From Betaproteobacteria bacterium (lineage in GTDB: Bacteria; Pseudomonadota; Gammaproteobacteria; Burkholderiales; Burkholderiaceae_C): a DNA stretch of 7,683 nucleotides. The stretch covers positions 1 to 7,683 of the forward strand of contig RGEP01000083.1 of the NCBI GenBank assembly GCA_009918225.1, in the 5' to 3' direction. The stretch's first letter is position 1. The number at the start of each line of letters is the position of its first letter. Positions 1-6,980 of the stretch are shown here, piece after piece. Position numbers and translations under genes: made by a program. Under the pieces are notes generated by a model. It made no database searches and was not told the origin of the DNA. It saw only the letters and a program-made list of their open reading frames with translations.

Positions 1-44
1 GCCCCAGGGTTTGCTGTGGGCCTCACAAGCCAGGCGCTGCGCCT

Positions 45-977
45 TCATTCAACCCACTCCACGTGCGGAGCGGTTTGGCCCACCTGGCTGACCCCCTGTG
101 CCAGCATCAGGGCGCCCAGCACCCCTGCGCGCCCGGCCAAAGCCGGCGCCACCAAGACCTCGTGTCCCTTGGCCAGCAGGGCTTCGCTGGCGCAGTAGCC
201 GCCCAGCGATTCCCGAAGGGCCGAGCGCACCAGGGCCAAGAGCCCGGGCTGGTTCATCACGCCGCCGCCCAGGATGATGCATTCCGGGCTCAGGGTCTGG
301 ATCAGGTTGTGGCACATCAGCGCCAAATAGTGGGCCTGCAACTGCCAGATCGGGTCGTGCGCGGGCACCTCCTGCGCCGGGCGCCCCAGGCGCCGGGCCA
401 GTGCAGGGCCGGAGGCCAAGCCCTCCACGCAACGGTCTCCATGAAAAGGGCAAACACCGGGGAAGGCTTCATCGCCCGGCCGCTTGGGCACCAACATATG
501 CCCCAACTCAGAATGGGCCGAGCCATGGACGATCCGCCCGTCGATGCACAAGCCGCCGCCCACACCCGTGCCCACGGTCACATAAACCACGTGCCGCAGG
601 CCCTGGGCCACCCCCATCTTCATCTCGGCTTGCAAGGCACAGTTGACGTCGGTGTCCAGTGCCACCGGCCGGCCCAAGCGCTCCTGCAGCACGCGCCGCA
701 GGGCAAAGCCCTTCCAGCCGGCCTTGGGCGTGTTGCCGATGCCCATGAAACCCGGGCCCAAGGGATCGCGGCGCAGGGGTCCGAAGGACCCGACTCCATA
801 AGCGCTCACGGGGCCCAGCACCTGCTCTTGTGCAAAGAAGAAATTGGCGATCGCCTCCACGGTCTTTTCGGGCGACTCCGTCGGGAACACCGCTTCGCTC
901 AAGATGTTCAAGCGCTCGTCGGCAACCGCACAAACAAACTTGGTTCCGCCGCCTTCGATTCCTCCCCAGAGCGTCAT
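45..977 (-). CDS. ROK-family sugar kinase, fructokinase/mannokinase type
   Basis: Cytoplasmic ATP-dependent hexose kinase of 310 residues, a normal full length for ROK kinases, making fructose 6-phosphate (or mannose 6-phosphate) for glycolysis. Visible motifs: the N-terminal phosphate loop GGIEGGGTKF (residues 5-14); DTDVN at 108-112, where D110 aligns with the ROK catalytic Asp; the second phosphate motif GTGVGGG (136-142); SELGH (156-160); and a zinc site formed by H160 with C176, H179 and C183 in CPFHGDRC. The DTDVN form and the CPFHG zinc spacing are typical of the fructokinase branch (B. subtilis YdhR/GmuE-like) rather than glucokinase or NagK. The ATG overlaps the stop of the upstream transporter remnant as ATGA, and a clear AAGGAG lies 7 nt before it (985-990), so translation is probably coupled. 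It looks intact although its neighbour is damaged. True specificity (fructose, mannose or both) cannot be read from sequence. Confidence 0.93.
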   Translation of the reverse strand: MTLWGGIEGGGTKFVCAVADERLNILSEAVFPTESPEKTVEAIANFFFAQEQVLGPVSAYGVGSFGPLRRDPLGPGFMGIGNTPKAGWKGFALRRVLQERLGRPVALDTDVNCALQAEMKMGVAQGLRHVVYVTVGTGVGGGLCIDGRIVHGSAHSELGHMLVPKRPGDEAFPGVCPFHGDRCVEGLASGPALARRLGRPAQEVPAHDPIWQLQAHYLALMCHNLIQTLSPECIILGGGVMNQPGLLALVRSALRESLGGYCASEALLAKGHEVLVAPALAGRAGVLGALMLAQGVSQVGQTAPHVEWVE

Positions 978-984
978 GCCGCAG

Positions 985-990
985 CTCCTT
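985..990 (-). promoter_or_regulatory. Ribosome binding site of the sugar kinase
   Basis: AAGGAG on the minus strand, 7 nt before the kinase ATG and inside the last codons of the transporter remnant. It supports the chosen start. It also means the kinase can be translated even if ribosomes leave the damaged upstream gene early. Confidence 0.7.
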
Positions 991-1344
991 GAGCTTCGTG
1001 CTGCCGATGCAGCAGGACCGTGCGCGAAAAGCGCGGGTCCATCCAGGCCAACAACAACACCGCCAGGGCATACAACAGAGCCAAAGCGGCCAGGCCAGAG
1101 GCCATGCCGAACGAGTCCGACAGGCGCGCCACCAGTATGGGCGTCACCCCTGCCCCCAGAAAGCCACAGGTGGTCATCAGGCCCACCGCCGTGGCGCGTG
1201 AGCGACTGGGCATCACATCATGCATGGCCGAGTAGATGCAGCCATCGAACAAGCCCTTGCCCAAGCTCGAGGCCACCAACACCACCGCGATCAGGGCCGG
1301 TGTTTCCGCCCAGGGCAAGGCCATCAGGCACAGGCCGGCAGCCG

Positions 1345-3177
1345 TCAGGCCGATGGCCAGCGCACGGAAACGACCCGAGGGCACCCGCAGGGCCAGCTTG
1401 TCCGCCAGCCAACCGCCCACCGGCACCGACAGGAAGCCCGCAAGGTTGATGGTGGCCGACCCCAACAGGGCAGACTGGGCAAGGTTGGTGCCCATCTTGT
1501 CGTATCAGCAACTGCTTTGGAAGCCCCCCGCTCACGCAGACCCACGAGCAGCAATCCAGCCACCACGAGGCCGAGCACGGCAAACACAATGAACGGTGCG
1601 GGCCAGCCATAGCGGTCGGCCATCAGGCCTGCGGTGTAGGCGCCCAAGCCCGCACCGGCGAACACACCCGTCTGGTGCAAGGACAAAGCACGGCTGCGCA
1701 TGTCGGGGCGGTGCCAGTCGCTGATCAGCGCGGTGGCCGACGGGTAGTAGGTGGACTCACCCGCGGCCACCAAGGCGCGCATGGCCAAGAGCAAGCCAAA
1801 GCCCGTGGCCAAGGGCATCAAGCCGGTGGCCACGCTCCAAAACACCAGCCCCAGAATGATGATCCAGCGGCGCGAGTACGCATCACCGAGCCGACCGCTG
1901 ACCAAGCAGCACAGGGCATACACCCAGAAGAAGCCGCCGGTGCCTTGGCCCGTTTCCGGATTGAAGGACTCGTAGAAGCCTGCTTCGCGAATCATCTGCC
2001 GCGAATCGGCTTGAATGCGGTGCGCCCACTCGGGATGTCCCGCCTCGCGCAGGCCCTTGGCCACCATGTAGCTCACCACCAGCCACACCGGCCCGCGCCA
2101 ATAACGCATGGGGTCGTAGGTGCGGCTGCCGGGCGCCAGGCTGGGCAACAGGTAGCGACACGCTTGGCCCAGACGCTGCAACTGCTCGAGCTGAATCGCG
2201 CGCTGGCGCTCGTCGCCCACACCGGCGTAAAACGACAAGAACGAGGCTGACGACAAGATGCTCACGGGCTGCTCGTGGCGCAGGTCGTACGATGAAAACC
2301 CGCCGACCGATTCGTCCCAAAGGAGTTCGATGCCGCGCTCGGCCCGTGCAATGCACGCCTGCAGTTCTGCAGCGGCCCTTGTTTCTCCAAGCGCCAGGGC
2401 CAAGACCAGCAGATCGCGGTCGGCGCGCAGCAACATCATGGTGATACCCACGTCCAGCACCCGAAACGGGTTGTGGTCGGCGATGGCTTGAGGGTCCCAC
2501 CCGCGCGCACGGCCAAACTCCAGCAGGGCCACATACCGGTCGTATTCCTGCTTGGTCGGGCGCATCGCGGCGTTCACATGCGAGGTGTCACGCCGGGTGT
2601 AGGGGCCCACCGTCGAGGTGTCCACGGCGGCCAGCGGCCCGTCCCATTCGGGGTTGTTGTCACGGCCGGTTTCCCAGTTGTGCACCACCATGGCCAGGCC
2701 GTTGCCCAAGGGGTCTCGGTAGCGGCGGTACCACCGCGTGTACGCCAAGAGCTTGGGGAACAAGGCCTTGACCTTGGGGTGATCGGGTGGGCAACCGTCC
2801 ATTTCCCACAACTCGCGCACGCAGCTGGCCGCCACGGGAGGCTGGGTGATGCCCGAGGTGGGCATGGCCGAGCCCGTCTTATGCGGATCGCACTGCCACA
2901 TATCCGGGCCTGGGAAGTAGCCCGGGTCGTTCACCCTGAACAGGATGTGTGGAACCATCCCGTTGGACCACTGGCCCTCGAACAGCGATTCGATTTCCGC
3001 CCAGGCGCGCGACCGGTCAAAGGCCGCAAAGCCCAGGGCGACGAAGGCCGAGTCCCAGTTCCACTGATAGGGGTACAGGCCCTGCGTGGGCACGGTGTAG
3101 CCCCCGCGGTCGTTCTTCACCAGAATCTGTTGGGCCTGGGTCGACAGCTGGGCGTCAGAGGGCGTCGTGGTGGACAT
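1345..3177 (-). CDS. GH63-like glycoside hydrolase, C-terminally truncated and fused in frame to MFS remnant
   Basis: The open frame is 610 codons. Residues 1-415 (3177-1933) are a cytoplasmic (no signal peptide) (alpha/alpha)6-barrel hydrolase resembling the GH63 mannosylglycerate/glucosylglycerate hydrolases. Visible landmarks: LYPYQWNWDSAF (34-45), GQWSNGMVPHILF (68-80), TSGITQPPVAA (107-117), NWETGRDNNPEWD (167-179), YWRGPVW (359-365) and FYESFNPETG (401-410). By family analogy an Asp in GRDNNPEWD (D173 or D179) is the general acid and E403 in FYESF the base, so catalytic residues are probably kept. After GTGG (412-415) the family normally continues with an FSWTAA-type segment and a last helix. 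Here the frame passes into MFS helices (416-560) and then about 50 out-of-frame codons to the stop. The start follows the regulator by 50 nt with only a weak Shine-Dalgarno; homology to the N-terminal landmarks supports it. Whether the chimera folds is doubtful. GH37 trehalase was considered, but its signatures are absent. Confidence 0.75.
   Translation of the reverse strand: MSTTTPSDAQLSTQAQQILVKNDRGGYTVPTQGLYPYQWNWDSAFVALGFAAFDRSRAWAEIESLFEGQWSNGMVPHILFRVNDPGYFPGPDMWQCDPHKTGSAMPTSGITQPPVAASCVRELWEMDGCPPDHPKVKALFPKLLAYTRWYRRYRDPLGNGLAMVVHNWETGRDNNPEWDGPLAAVDTSTVGPYTRRDTSHVNAAMRPTKQEYDRYVALLEFGRARGWDPQAIADHNPFRVLDVGITMMLLRADRDLLVLALALGETRAAAELQACIARAERGIELLWDESVGGFSSYDLRHEQPVSILSSASFLSFYAGVGDERQRAIQLEQLQRLGQACRYLLPSLAPGSRTYDPMRYWRGPVWLVVSYMVAKGLREAGHPEWAHRIQADSRQMIREAGFYESFNPETGQGTGGFFWVYALCCLVSGRLGDAYSRRWIIILGLVFWSVATGLMPLATGFGLLLAMRALVAAGESTYYPSATALISDWHRPDMRSRALSLHQTGVFAGAGLGAYTAGLMADRYGWPAPFIVFAVLGLVVAGLLLVGLRERGASKAVADTTRWAPTLPSLPCWGRPPSTLRASCRCRWAVGWRTSWPCGCPRVVSVRWPSA
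1495..1512 (-). other. Frameshifting deletion junction inside the MFS gene
   Basis: The frame that encodes TM1-TM6-type sequence ends sensibly at about KAVADTT, then turns into non-membrane sequence (RWAPTLPSLPCWG). The following MFS sequence resumes in another frame as YDKMGTNLAQ, which is the segment expected just after TM7. The central loop and TM7 are absent, so this is a deletion of a length not divisible by three rather than a simple one-base slip. Confidence 0.6.
1927..1938 (-). other. Hydrolase-transporter fusion junction
   Basis: The minus strand reads GGC GGC TTC TTC here (G G F F). Upstream is GH63-like sequence, downstream is MFS TM2. The hydrolase should continue with an aromatic FxWTAA-like segment, and the MFS protein should be preceded by TM1. 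Both sides would read Gly-x-Phe-x-Trp-like sequence at this point, so a short microhomology may have guided the join. The exact breakpoint cannot be fixed without the intact parent sequences. Confidence 0.6.
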
Positions 3178-3227
3178 AGAGGGTCTTCAGGGCCGGCGCT
3201 CAGCGGGCCTGTGGGCGCGGCTGGGGG

Positions 3228-4373
3228 TTAAGAGGAAAAGAAGAACTTCTCAAAGGCCAGGGCTGCCGCACCAATGGCGCAAGCGTCCTGGGTGGTTTGC
3301 GAGGGGCCGATCGAGGGCAGCGGACGCGGCTCAGCGCGGCGGTTGTCGTCGTAGATTTCGATGTGCGGGATCAGCCGGGCCGTGAGCTCGGGGGGAATGC
3401 GCCCGCCAATGACCACCGCATCAGGGTCGAGCAAGGCCGCAATCGACGATACGATCAATGAAAACGCATCGCGGGTCTTGACGATCCACTCTTCCACGCC
3501 GGGCCATTTGGGATCGAAGCGTTGCAGCATGTCGGAAATGCCGTCCAGCGGAACGCCGCGCGACGCCAAGATCTGCCGAAGGCTCTCCAAGGTGGGGTGC
3601 ACATAGACCTGGTGGGGCAGGATCAAGCCCAGCTCACCGCCATTGCCATGGCGGCCACGAAGCAAGCGGTGGTCCACGATCACGCCGCCACCAATACCAG
3701 CGGCCACGAAGATGTAGACAAAGTTGCTGACTTGCCGTCCGATCCCCAGCAGGCTTTCACCGATGGCCGCAGCGTTGCCGTCGTTCTCCACCCATACGGG
3801 CCGCTTGAGCTCACGCGCAAACAGGTCCTCCAGGTCGATCAGCGCCCACTCATCCAAAGCACGCGGTGTGTTGTAGCGCCCACCACCACCCAAGCAGTAG
3901 CCGGAGATGCCCACACCCGCGCCCACGACCTGTGCGCGCGACACCCCATGCTTACGCAGAAAGCGCGCCTCCAACTGGCGCACCTGCGCGAAGACGGCCT
4001 GGCGCGTCATCTCGGGCATCTGCACCAGGGCGTGGTCCACCACCGCACCGGAGAAGTCCATCAGCAGCACCGAGATGGCATCGGTCATGAGCGACAAGCC
4101 CATGGCGTAGGCGTGCTCGGGGTTGAGCTCCACCGCCACGCTGGGCTGGCCACGCCGCTGCTGGTGCACGCGCTGGCCGGCCCTCAGCGCCCCGCGGTTC
4201 ATCAGGTCGATGACCAGGCGGGAAACGCTTTGCTGAGACAAACCCGTCTGGCGCACCAGGTCGGGCTGCGTCAGTGACCCAGCCCTGAAGACCGCGGCCA
4301 GCATCCTGGACTCGCTCTCCGTGGGCCGATCGCGCAAAGCGGCGGGATCAGGCTCGGCTGATGTACGCGGCAT
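3228..4373 (-). CDS. ROK-family transcriptional regulator (NagC/Mlc/XylR type)
   Basis: DNA-binding regulator of 381 residues: an N-terminal winged helix-turn-helix (about residues 32-63, GSLTQPDLVRQTGLSQQSVSRL region) followed by a ROK sugar-sensing domain. Sensor landmarks: ENDGNAAA (196-203), AGIGGG (225-230) and GELG (246-249). Unlike the kinase in the same locus it lacks the usual zinc cluster (no CxCGxxGC and no His after GELG), and the second phosphate motif reads AAGIGGG rather than GTGIGGG. It is therefore expected to sense but not phosphorylate a sugar. I start it at the ATG at 4373 because GGAG lies 6 nt upstream; a GTG at 4385 would add four residues but has no Shine-Dalgarno. It sits between the receptor and the hydrolase, so local control, probably repression lifted by the substrate or its hexose, is likely. 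A 14-bp inverted repeat lies 20-56 nt before its start and may be its operator. Confidence 0.92.
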   Translation of the reverse strand: MPRTSAEPDPAALRDRPTESESRMLAAVFRAGSLTQPDLVRQTGLSQQSVSRLVIDLMNRGALRAGQRVHQQRRGQPSVAVELNPEHAYAMGLSLMTDAISVLLMDFSGAVVDHALVQMPEMTRQAVFAQVRQLEARFLRKHGVSRAQVVGAGVGISGYCLGGGGRYNTPRALDEWALIDLEDLFARELKRPVWVENDGNAAAIGESLLGIGRQVSNFVYIFVAAGIGGGVIVDHRLLRGRHGNGGELGLILPHQVYVHPTLESLRQILASRGVPLDGISDMLQRFDPKWPGVEEWIVKTRDAFSLIVSSIAALLDPDAVVIGGRIPPELTARLIPHIEIYDDNRRAEPRPLPSIGPSQTTQDACAIGAAALAFEKFFFSS

Positions 4374-4379
4374 CAAGGG

Positions 4380-4383
4380 CTCC
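4380..4383 (-). promoter_or_regulatory. Ribosome binding site deciding the ROK regulator start
   Basis: GGAG on the minus strand, 6 nt before the ATG at 4373. The alternative GTG start at 4385 immediately precedes and partly overlaps this site and has no Shine-Dalgarno of its own, so the ATG is preferred. Confidence 0.6.
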
Positions 4384-4392
4384 ACAGTTCAG

Positions 4393-4429
4393 TTGCGATC
4401 CGTCGATTTTCAACCTCGACGGACCGCAA
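4393..4429 (-). promoter_or_regulatory. 14-bp inverted repeat / hairpin between receptor and ROK regulator
   Basis: Plus-strand arms TTGCGATCCGTCGA (4393-4406) and TCGACGGACCGCAA (4416-4429) flank a 9-nt spacer (4407-4415). They pair at 13 of 14 positions as DNA. In RNA made from the minus strand the odd position (4398/4424) becomes a G-U pair, giving an unbroken 14-bp stem with a 9-nt loop. The repeat lies 27 nt after the receptor stop and ends 19 nt before the regulator ATG. No T-run follows on either strand, so a classical intrinsic terminator is not supported. It could be an operator for the adjacent ROK regulator, whose family binds long dyads, or an intercistronic hairpin that protects the receptor mRNA or attenuates downstream expression. 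The structure is certain; the role is inferred. Confidence 0.7.
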
Positions 4430-4456
4430 GGTCTGGAACCGGTGTAACCGAGACGA

Positions 4457-6925
4457 TCAGAAGGAGTAGGTCACCGTGGCGCTGACCCGACGCGGCAGGA
4501 TGGGCCGGCCCACAAAGTAGGCACCACCCGCTTGTTGGTTGGCACCCAGGCGGGGCGAACCTTCGGCCAGGCCTTCGCTGTTGGTCAGGTTGTAGACGCT
4601 CAGGCCAAAGCGCAGCGACTGCTTGTTGGCCATGGCCATTCGGTAACCAGCCGCCGCGCGCCACAGGTGATAGGCCGGCAGCACCGCCGAGTTGGCGTTG
4701 TTGGTGAAGGCACGGCTCTGGTAGTTCCAGCCCACATTGCCGTCCCAGGCTCCGTCGTCGTACACCAGAGCGGCATTGCTGAAGAGCTTGGGCTTGCGCT
4801 CCAGCTCCTTGCCCTGGAAGGCGCCTTCGGTGATTTCATGGTCAGACATCGTGACGTTGCCCGACAGCGTCAGGGTCCGTGACAAGCGGTAGGAAGCGGC
4901 TGCTTCCAGGCCGGTGGTCTTGGTGGACAGCAGCGTCACCACCTCGCCAATGCCCCCACCCGGCAGATTTTGGAAGGTCACACTGCGGCGGTTGGCCAAC
5001 TTCGAATAGAAGGCGGCCACCGTGGCGGTCAAGGGGCCAGCGCCATACTTCAGGCCGGTTTCATACTGGTCGATGATTTCACCGGTATAGGACTGCGGCG
5101 CACCCAAGGCGTTGAATGACACCGAGCGCAGCTCAGGGAAGAAGAAGCCGCGCGAGGCGTTGGCGTACCAGTTGAGCTGACGCGAAAGCTTGTAGAGCGC
5201 GCCGCCCGACAAGGCCGTCTCGGTGGTGGACACCGTGCCGGTCTGGTAGCGGCCGCTGCCGTACAGCACGCTGGTCAGCGCCGCCGATTCATTGGTGCCG
5301 CCCTGCGAGATGCCGTTGAAGGTGGTGGCCACTTCACGGCGAACTTCGCCGTTGAGACGCTCCACGCGAGCGCCGATGTCAAAGGCCCACTTGCCGCTTT
5401 CCATCTGGTCGGCCAGGTACAGCGCCACACGGGTGGCCGAGTGGGTGTTCTGGGTGTAACCCACGGACGGGTCCCACAGGCCGTTGCGGGTGTAGTTGAC
5501 GCCACCGGCGCTCAGGTTCACCAGGCGAGGTTGGTTGCGGAAATCGGCCAGGTAAGCCTGGGTGATGCTGTTGTCATCCGCGGTGGAGCGCGCCATCCAC
5601 GTGCCCAGGGTGATGTTGTGGGTGGTGCCCGCCTGCTCGATGCGCTTGGTGAGGTTGATTTCGCTGGAGAAGTCGCTGGCCGGCCGGTTGCGGTTGAGCA
5701 AGCGGTCGGGGAACAGCAGCGTGCCGGCCGGCACCGGCTGGCCCGAGTCCACATAGGTAAAGGTCGGGGTTCCGGTGATGCCCCGATTGGCCAGGAACTG
5801 GGCCTGGGTCTCGGGTACGTTGATCACGCCGTCACCGTCCAGGAACAGGTTGAACTGGTGCTGGTAAGAAGAGAACTTGGCCTTCATGTTCAGGGCGTAG
5901 TCGTTGCCCAGGTCACGGTCAAAGGTCATGCCCAAGGACCCACCCTTGGTCTTGACGCCATCGGCGATGGGCGAGACATAACGGCCACCATTGGGCAGGA
6001 CGCTGACCAAGCCCGCGGCTTGGGTGGTGTTAACGGTGTAGACCGTGTTCCCATCGGCGCCGGCCACGCGGCCCAGCGTGGTGCCGTTCAGCGGAATGGG
6101 CAGGAAGAACTGAACGCTGTCGTCGATCAGTTGGCCGAAGACCTTGAGCGTGCCGCCACCGGCGATGTCGTGCTTGATGTTGCCGCGCAGCTGGCCGCCC
6201 TGTGCAGGCAGGCCGCCCTTGAGCGGGCCTTCGTCATAGCGATAGAAACCTGAGACGGCGTAGTAGGTGCGCTCGCCCATGGGGCCGCTGAGGAAGATGT
6301 CCTGCTTGAGGCGGCCTTTGTCAGCCACTTCGGTTTGGAAGGTGCCCTGGTGCTCCTTGCCACCGGTGCGGCTGATGTAGTTGATGATGCCGGCCACCGA
6401 GCCCTGGCCAAACAAGTTAGACACGCCACCCTGCACGAACTCCAGGCGCTGAACGCCCAGGTCGTTGCGGATGTAGACGTCGTAGGCCGAAGAGTTCAAG
6501 CCGAAGGTACTGAAGGCAGGCAGCCCGTCGTACTGCAGGGGTGTGAACTGGTACTGGCCCGATGAAGGCAGGCCGCGAACCTGCACGTTGGCCGCCACCT
6601 CGCCGCCGCCACCTTCGGCCTTGATGCCGGGCAGGGTGGCCAGGATGTCGGCTTGGCTGCTGAAGCTCAAGCGGCTCAGGTCTTTCTGGCCCAAGGCGGT
6701 CACCGACAGGGGCGTCTCAAAGCCCGCGCGCAGCACACTGGTGCCGGTCATGATCACCCGCTGAACTTCGGCGCCAGTGGTGGCTTCTTCCGCCTTTTCA
6801 GCGCTGGCCGAACCGGCCTTGGCGGGCTCCGGCTTGGTGGCGGATTGCTGGGCCTGCACGGTGCTGGCCATCAGGGCGGCTGCGGCAAGGGTGGTCAGCA
6901 GGAACAAGGGGCGGGATGTGTTCAT
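4457..6925 (-). CDS. TonB-dependent outer-membrane receptor
   Basis: Complete 822-residue outer-membrane active transporter driven by TonB-ExbB-ExbD. Order: signal peptide (1-25, hydrophobic LFLLTTLAAAALMA, cleavage likely after VQA); Ala/Glu/Lys-rich linker (26-52); TonB-box-like EVQRVIMTGTSV (53-64); plug domain (about 70-190) with PLSVTAL, ADILATLPGI, VQVRGLP and the conserved end VQRLEFVQGGVSNLFGQGSVAGIINYISRTGG region; then a beta-barrel to a terminal aromatic residue (VSATVTYSF, F822), the usual outer-membrane insertion signal. No N-terminal signalling (STN) domain precedes the TonB box, so it should not drive an anti-sigma pathway itself. The start has TGGAGA 9 nt upstream and yields a perfect signal peptide. 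Neighbouring hydrolase, sugar kinase and ROK regulator suggest it imports a carbohydrate rather than a siderophore; the sequence alone does not settle this. Confidence 0.95.
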   Translation of the reverse strand: MNTSRPLFLLTTLAAAALMASTVQAQQSATKPEPAKAGSASAEKAEEATTGAEVQRVIMTGTSVLRAGFETPLSVTALGQKDLSRLSFSSQADILATLPGIKAEGGGGEVAANVQVRGLPSSGQYQFTPLQYDGLPAFSTFGLNSSAYDVYIRNDLGVQRLEFVQGGVSNLFGQGSVAGIINYISRTGGKEHQGTFQTEVADKGRLKQDIFLSGPMGERTYYAVSGFYRYDEGPLKGGLPAQGGQLRGNIKHDIAGGGTLKVFGQLIDDSVQFFLPIPLNGTTLGRVAGADGNTVYTVNTTQAAGLVSVLPNGGRYVSPIADGVKTKGGSLGMTFDRDLGNDYALNMKAKFSSYQHQFNLFLDGDGVINVPETQAQFLANRGITGTPTFTYVDSGQPVPAGTLLFPDRLLNRNRPASDFSSEINLTKRIEQAGTTHNITLGTWMARSTADDNSITQAYLADFRNQPRLVNLSAGGVNYTRNGLWDPSVGYTQNTHSATRVALYLADQMESGKWAFDIGARVERLNGEVRREVATTFNGISQGGTNESAALTSVLYGSGRYQTGTVSTTETALSGGALYKLSRQLNWYANASRGFFFPELRSVSFNALGAPQSYTGEIIDQYETGLKYGAGPLTATVAAFYSKLANRRSVTFQNLPGGGIGEVVTLLSTKTTGLEAAASYRLSRTLTLSGNVTMSDHEITEGAFQGKELERKPKLFSNAALVYDDGAWDGNVGWNYQSRAFTNNANSAVLPAYHLWRAAAGYRMAMANKQSLRFGLSVYNLTNSEGLAEGSPRLGANQQAGGAYFVGRPILPRRVSATVTYSF

Positions 6926-6980
6926 ACGGGCTGGTCTCCAGAGGGTGGGTGGTGCGAATCGGCGCAGGGGGTGTGTTCAT
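6798..6980 (-). CDS. Possible 60-residue leader ORF overlapping the receptor start
   Basis: A small ORF starts at an ATG 55 nt before the receptor ATG, in another frame, and would run through the receptor signal-peptide region to a stop at 6798. The peptide begins MNTPPAPIRTTHPLETSPYE and is Pro/Arg/His-rich, with no membrane segment or recognised domain. Its only strong support is the ribosome binding site, AGGAGGTGAG directly before the ATG, an almost ideal match to the 16S anti-Shine-Dalgarno. About 130 of its 183 bases lie inside the receptor gene, so the coding content there is set by the receptor frame. It could be a leader that tunes or couples receptor translation, or a chance ORF with the strong site serving the receptor by ribosome loading. 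I do not assign a function. Confidence 0.25.
   Translation of the reverse strand: MNTPPAPIRTTHPLETSPYEHIPPLVPADHPCRSRPDGQHRAGPAIRHQAGARQGRFGQR
6935..6940 (-). promoter_or_regulatory. Ribosome binding site of the TonB-dependent receptor
   Basis: TGGAGA on the minus strand with 9 nt to the receptor ATG. It is moderate in strength and much weaker than the AGGAGGTGA that precedes the overlapping small ORF 55 nt upstream. Confidence 0.55.

Larger units (their letters stand above)
974..1932 (-). pseudogene. MFS transporter, broken (lacks TM1 and TM7, frameshifted)
   Basis: Remains of a 12-helix major facilitator superfamily inner-membrane transporter, presumably the importer for this locus. Two parts are readable. 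The first (1932 to about 1500) starts inside TM2 with FFWVYALCCLVSG, followed by the loop 2-3 motif GRLGDAYSRRW and TM3-TM6, ending LLLVGLRERGASKAVADTT. The second is in another frame (about 1501-974): YDKMGTNLAQSALL, then TM8, the repeated motif GGWLADKL, TM9-TM12 and the C-terminus. The two parts total about 320 residues against the usual 420-440. TM1 and the central loop plus TM7 are missing. The first part has no start of its own and is fused in frame to the upstream hydrolase. The ATG at 1495 lies inside KMGTNL and has no Shine-Dalgarno sequence, so the second part is probably not an independent gene. A working transporter is unlikely unless the lesions are assembly errors. The substrate is not determinable; context suggests a glycoside. 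Confidence 0.82.

Noticed and set aside
32..44. Palindrome AGGCGC-T-GCGCCT after the kinase
   Set aside because: With a one-base centre it can form only a four-pair stem as RNA, and no T-run follows, so it does not support a terminator.
63..992. Long plus-strand ORF of 309 codons opposite the sugar kinase
   Set aside because: It mirrors the kinase codons on the other strand, a usual effect of high GC, and its translation has no recognisable domain or ribosome binding site.
974..1495. The C-terminal MFS half as a separate 173-residue membrane protein
   Set aside because: Its ATG falls inside a conserved MFS segment (KMGTNL), has no Shine-Dalgarno, and the product begins mid-fold; a broken gene explains it better.
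3188..3212. Imperfect GC-rich hairpin in the 50-nt gap before the hydrolase
   Set aside because: Pairing is interrupted by bulges, there is no T-run, and such short GC-rich pairings are expected by chance here.
2473..3231. Plus-strand ORF of 252 codons opposite the hydrolase
   Set aside because: It is a shadow of a gene with clear family motifs on the minus strand; its Gly/Arg/His-rich product matches nothing recognised.
3522..4277. Plus-strand ORF of 251 codons opposite the ROK regulator
   Set aside because: Its His/Gln-rich composition is typical of antisense reading of GC-rich codons, and the minus-strand regulator is certain.
4393..4429. Intrinsic terminator for the receptor
   Set aside because: The hairpin is well placed, but no T-run follows it on the minus strand, so I list it as an inverted repeat of uncertain role.
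5441..6253. Plus-strand ORF of 270 codons opposite the receptor barrel
   Set aside because: It lies entirely inside the receptor gene, with no independent motif or start signal.
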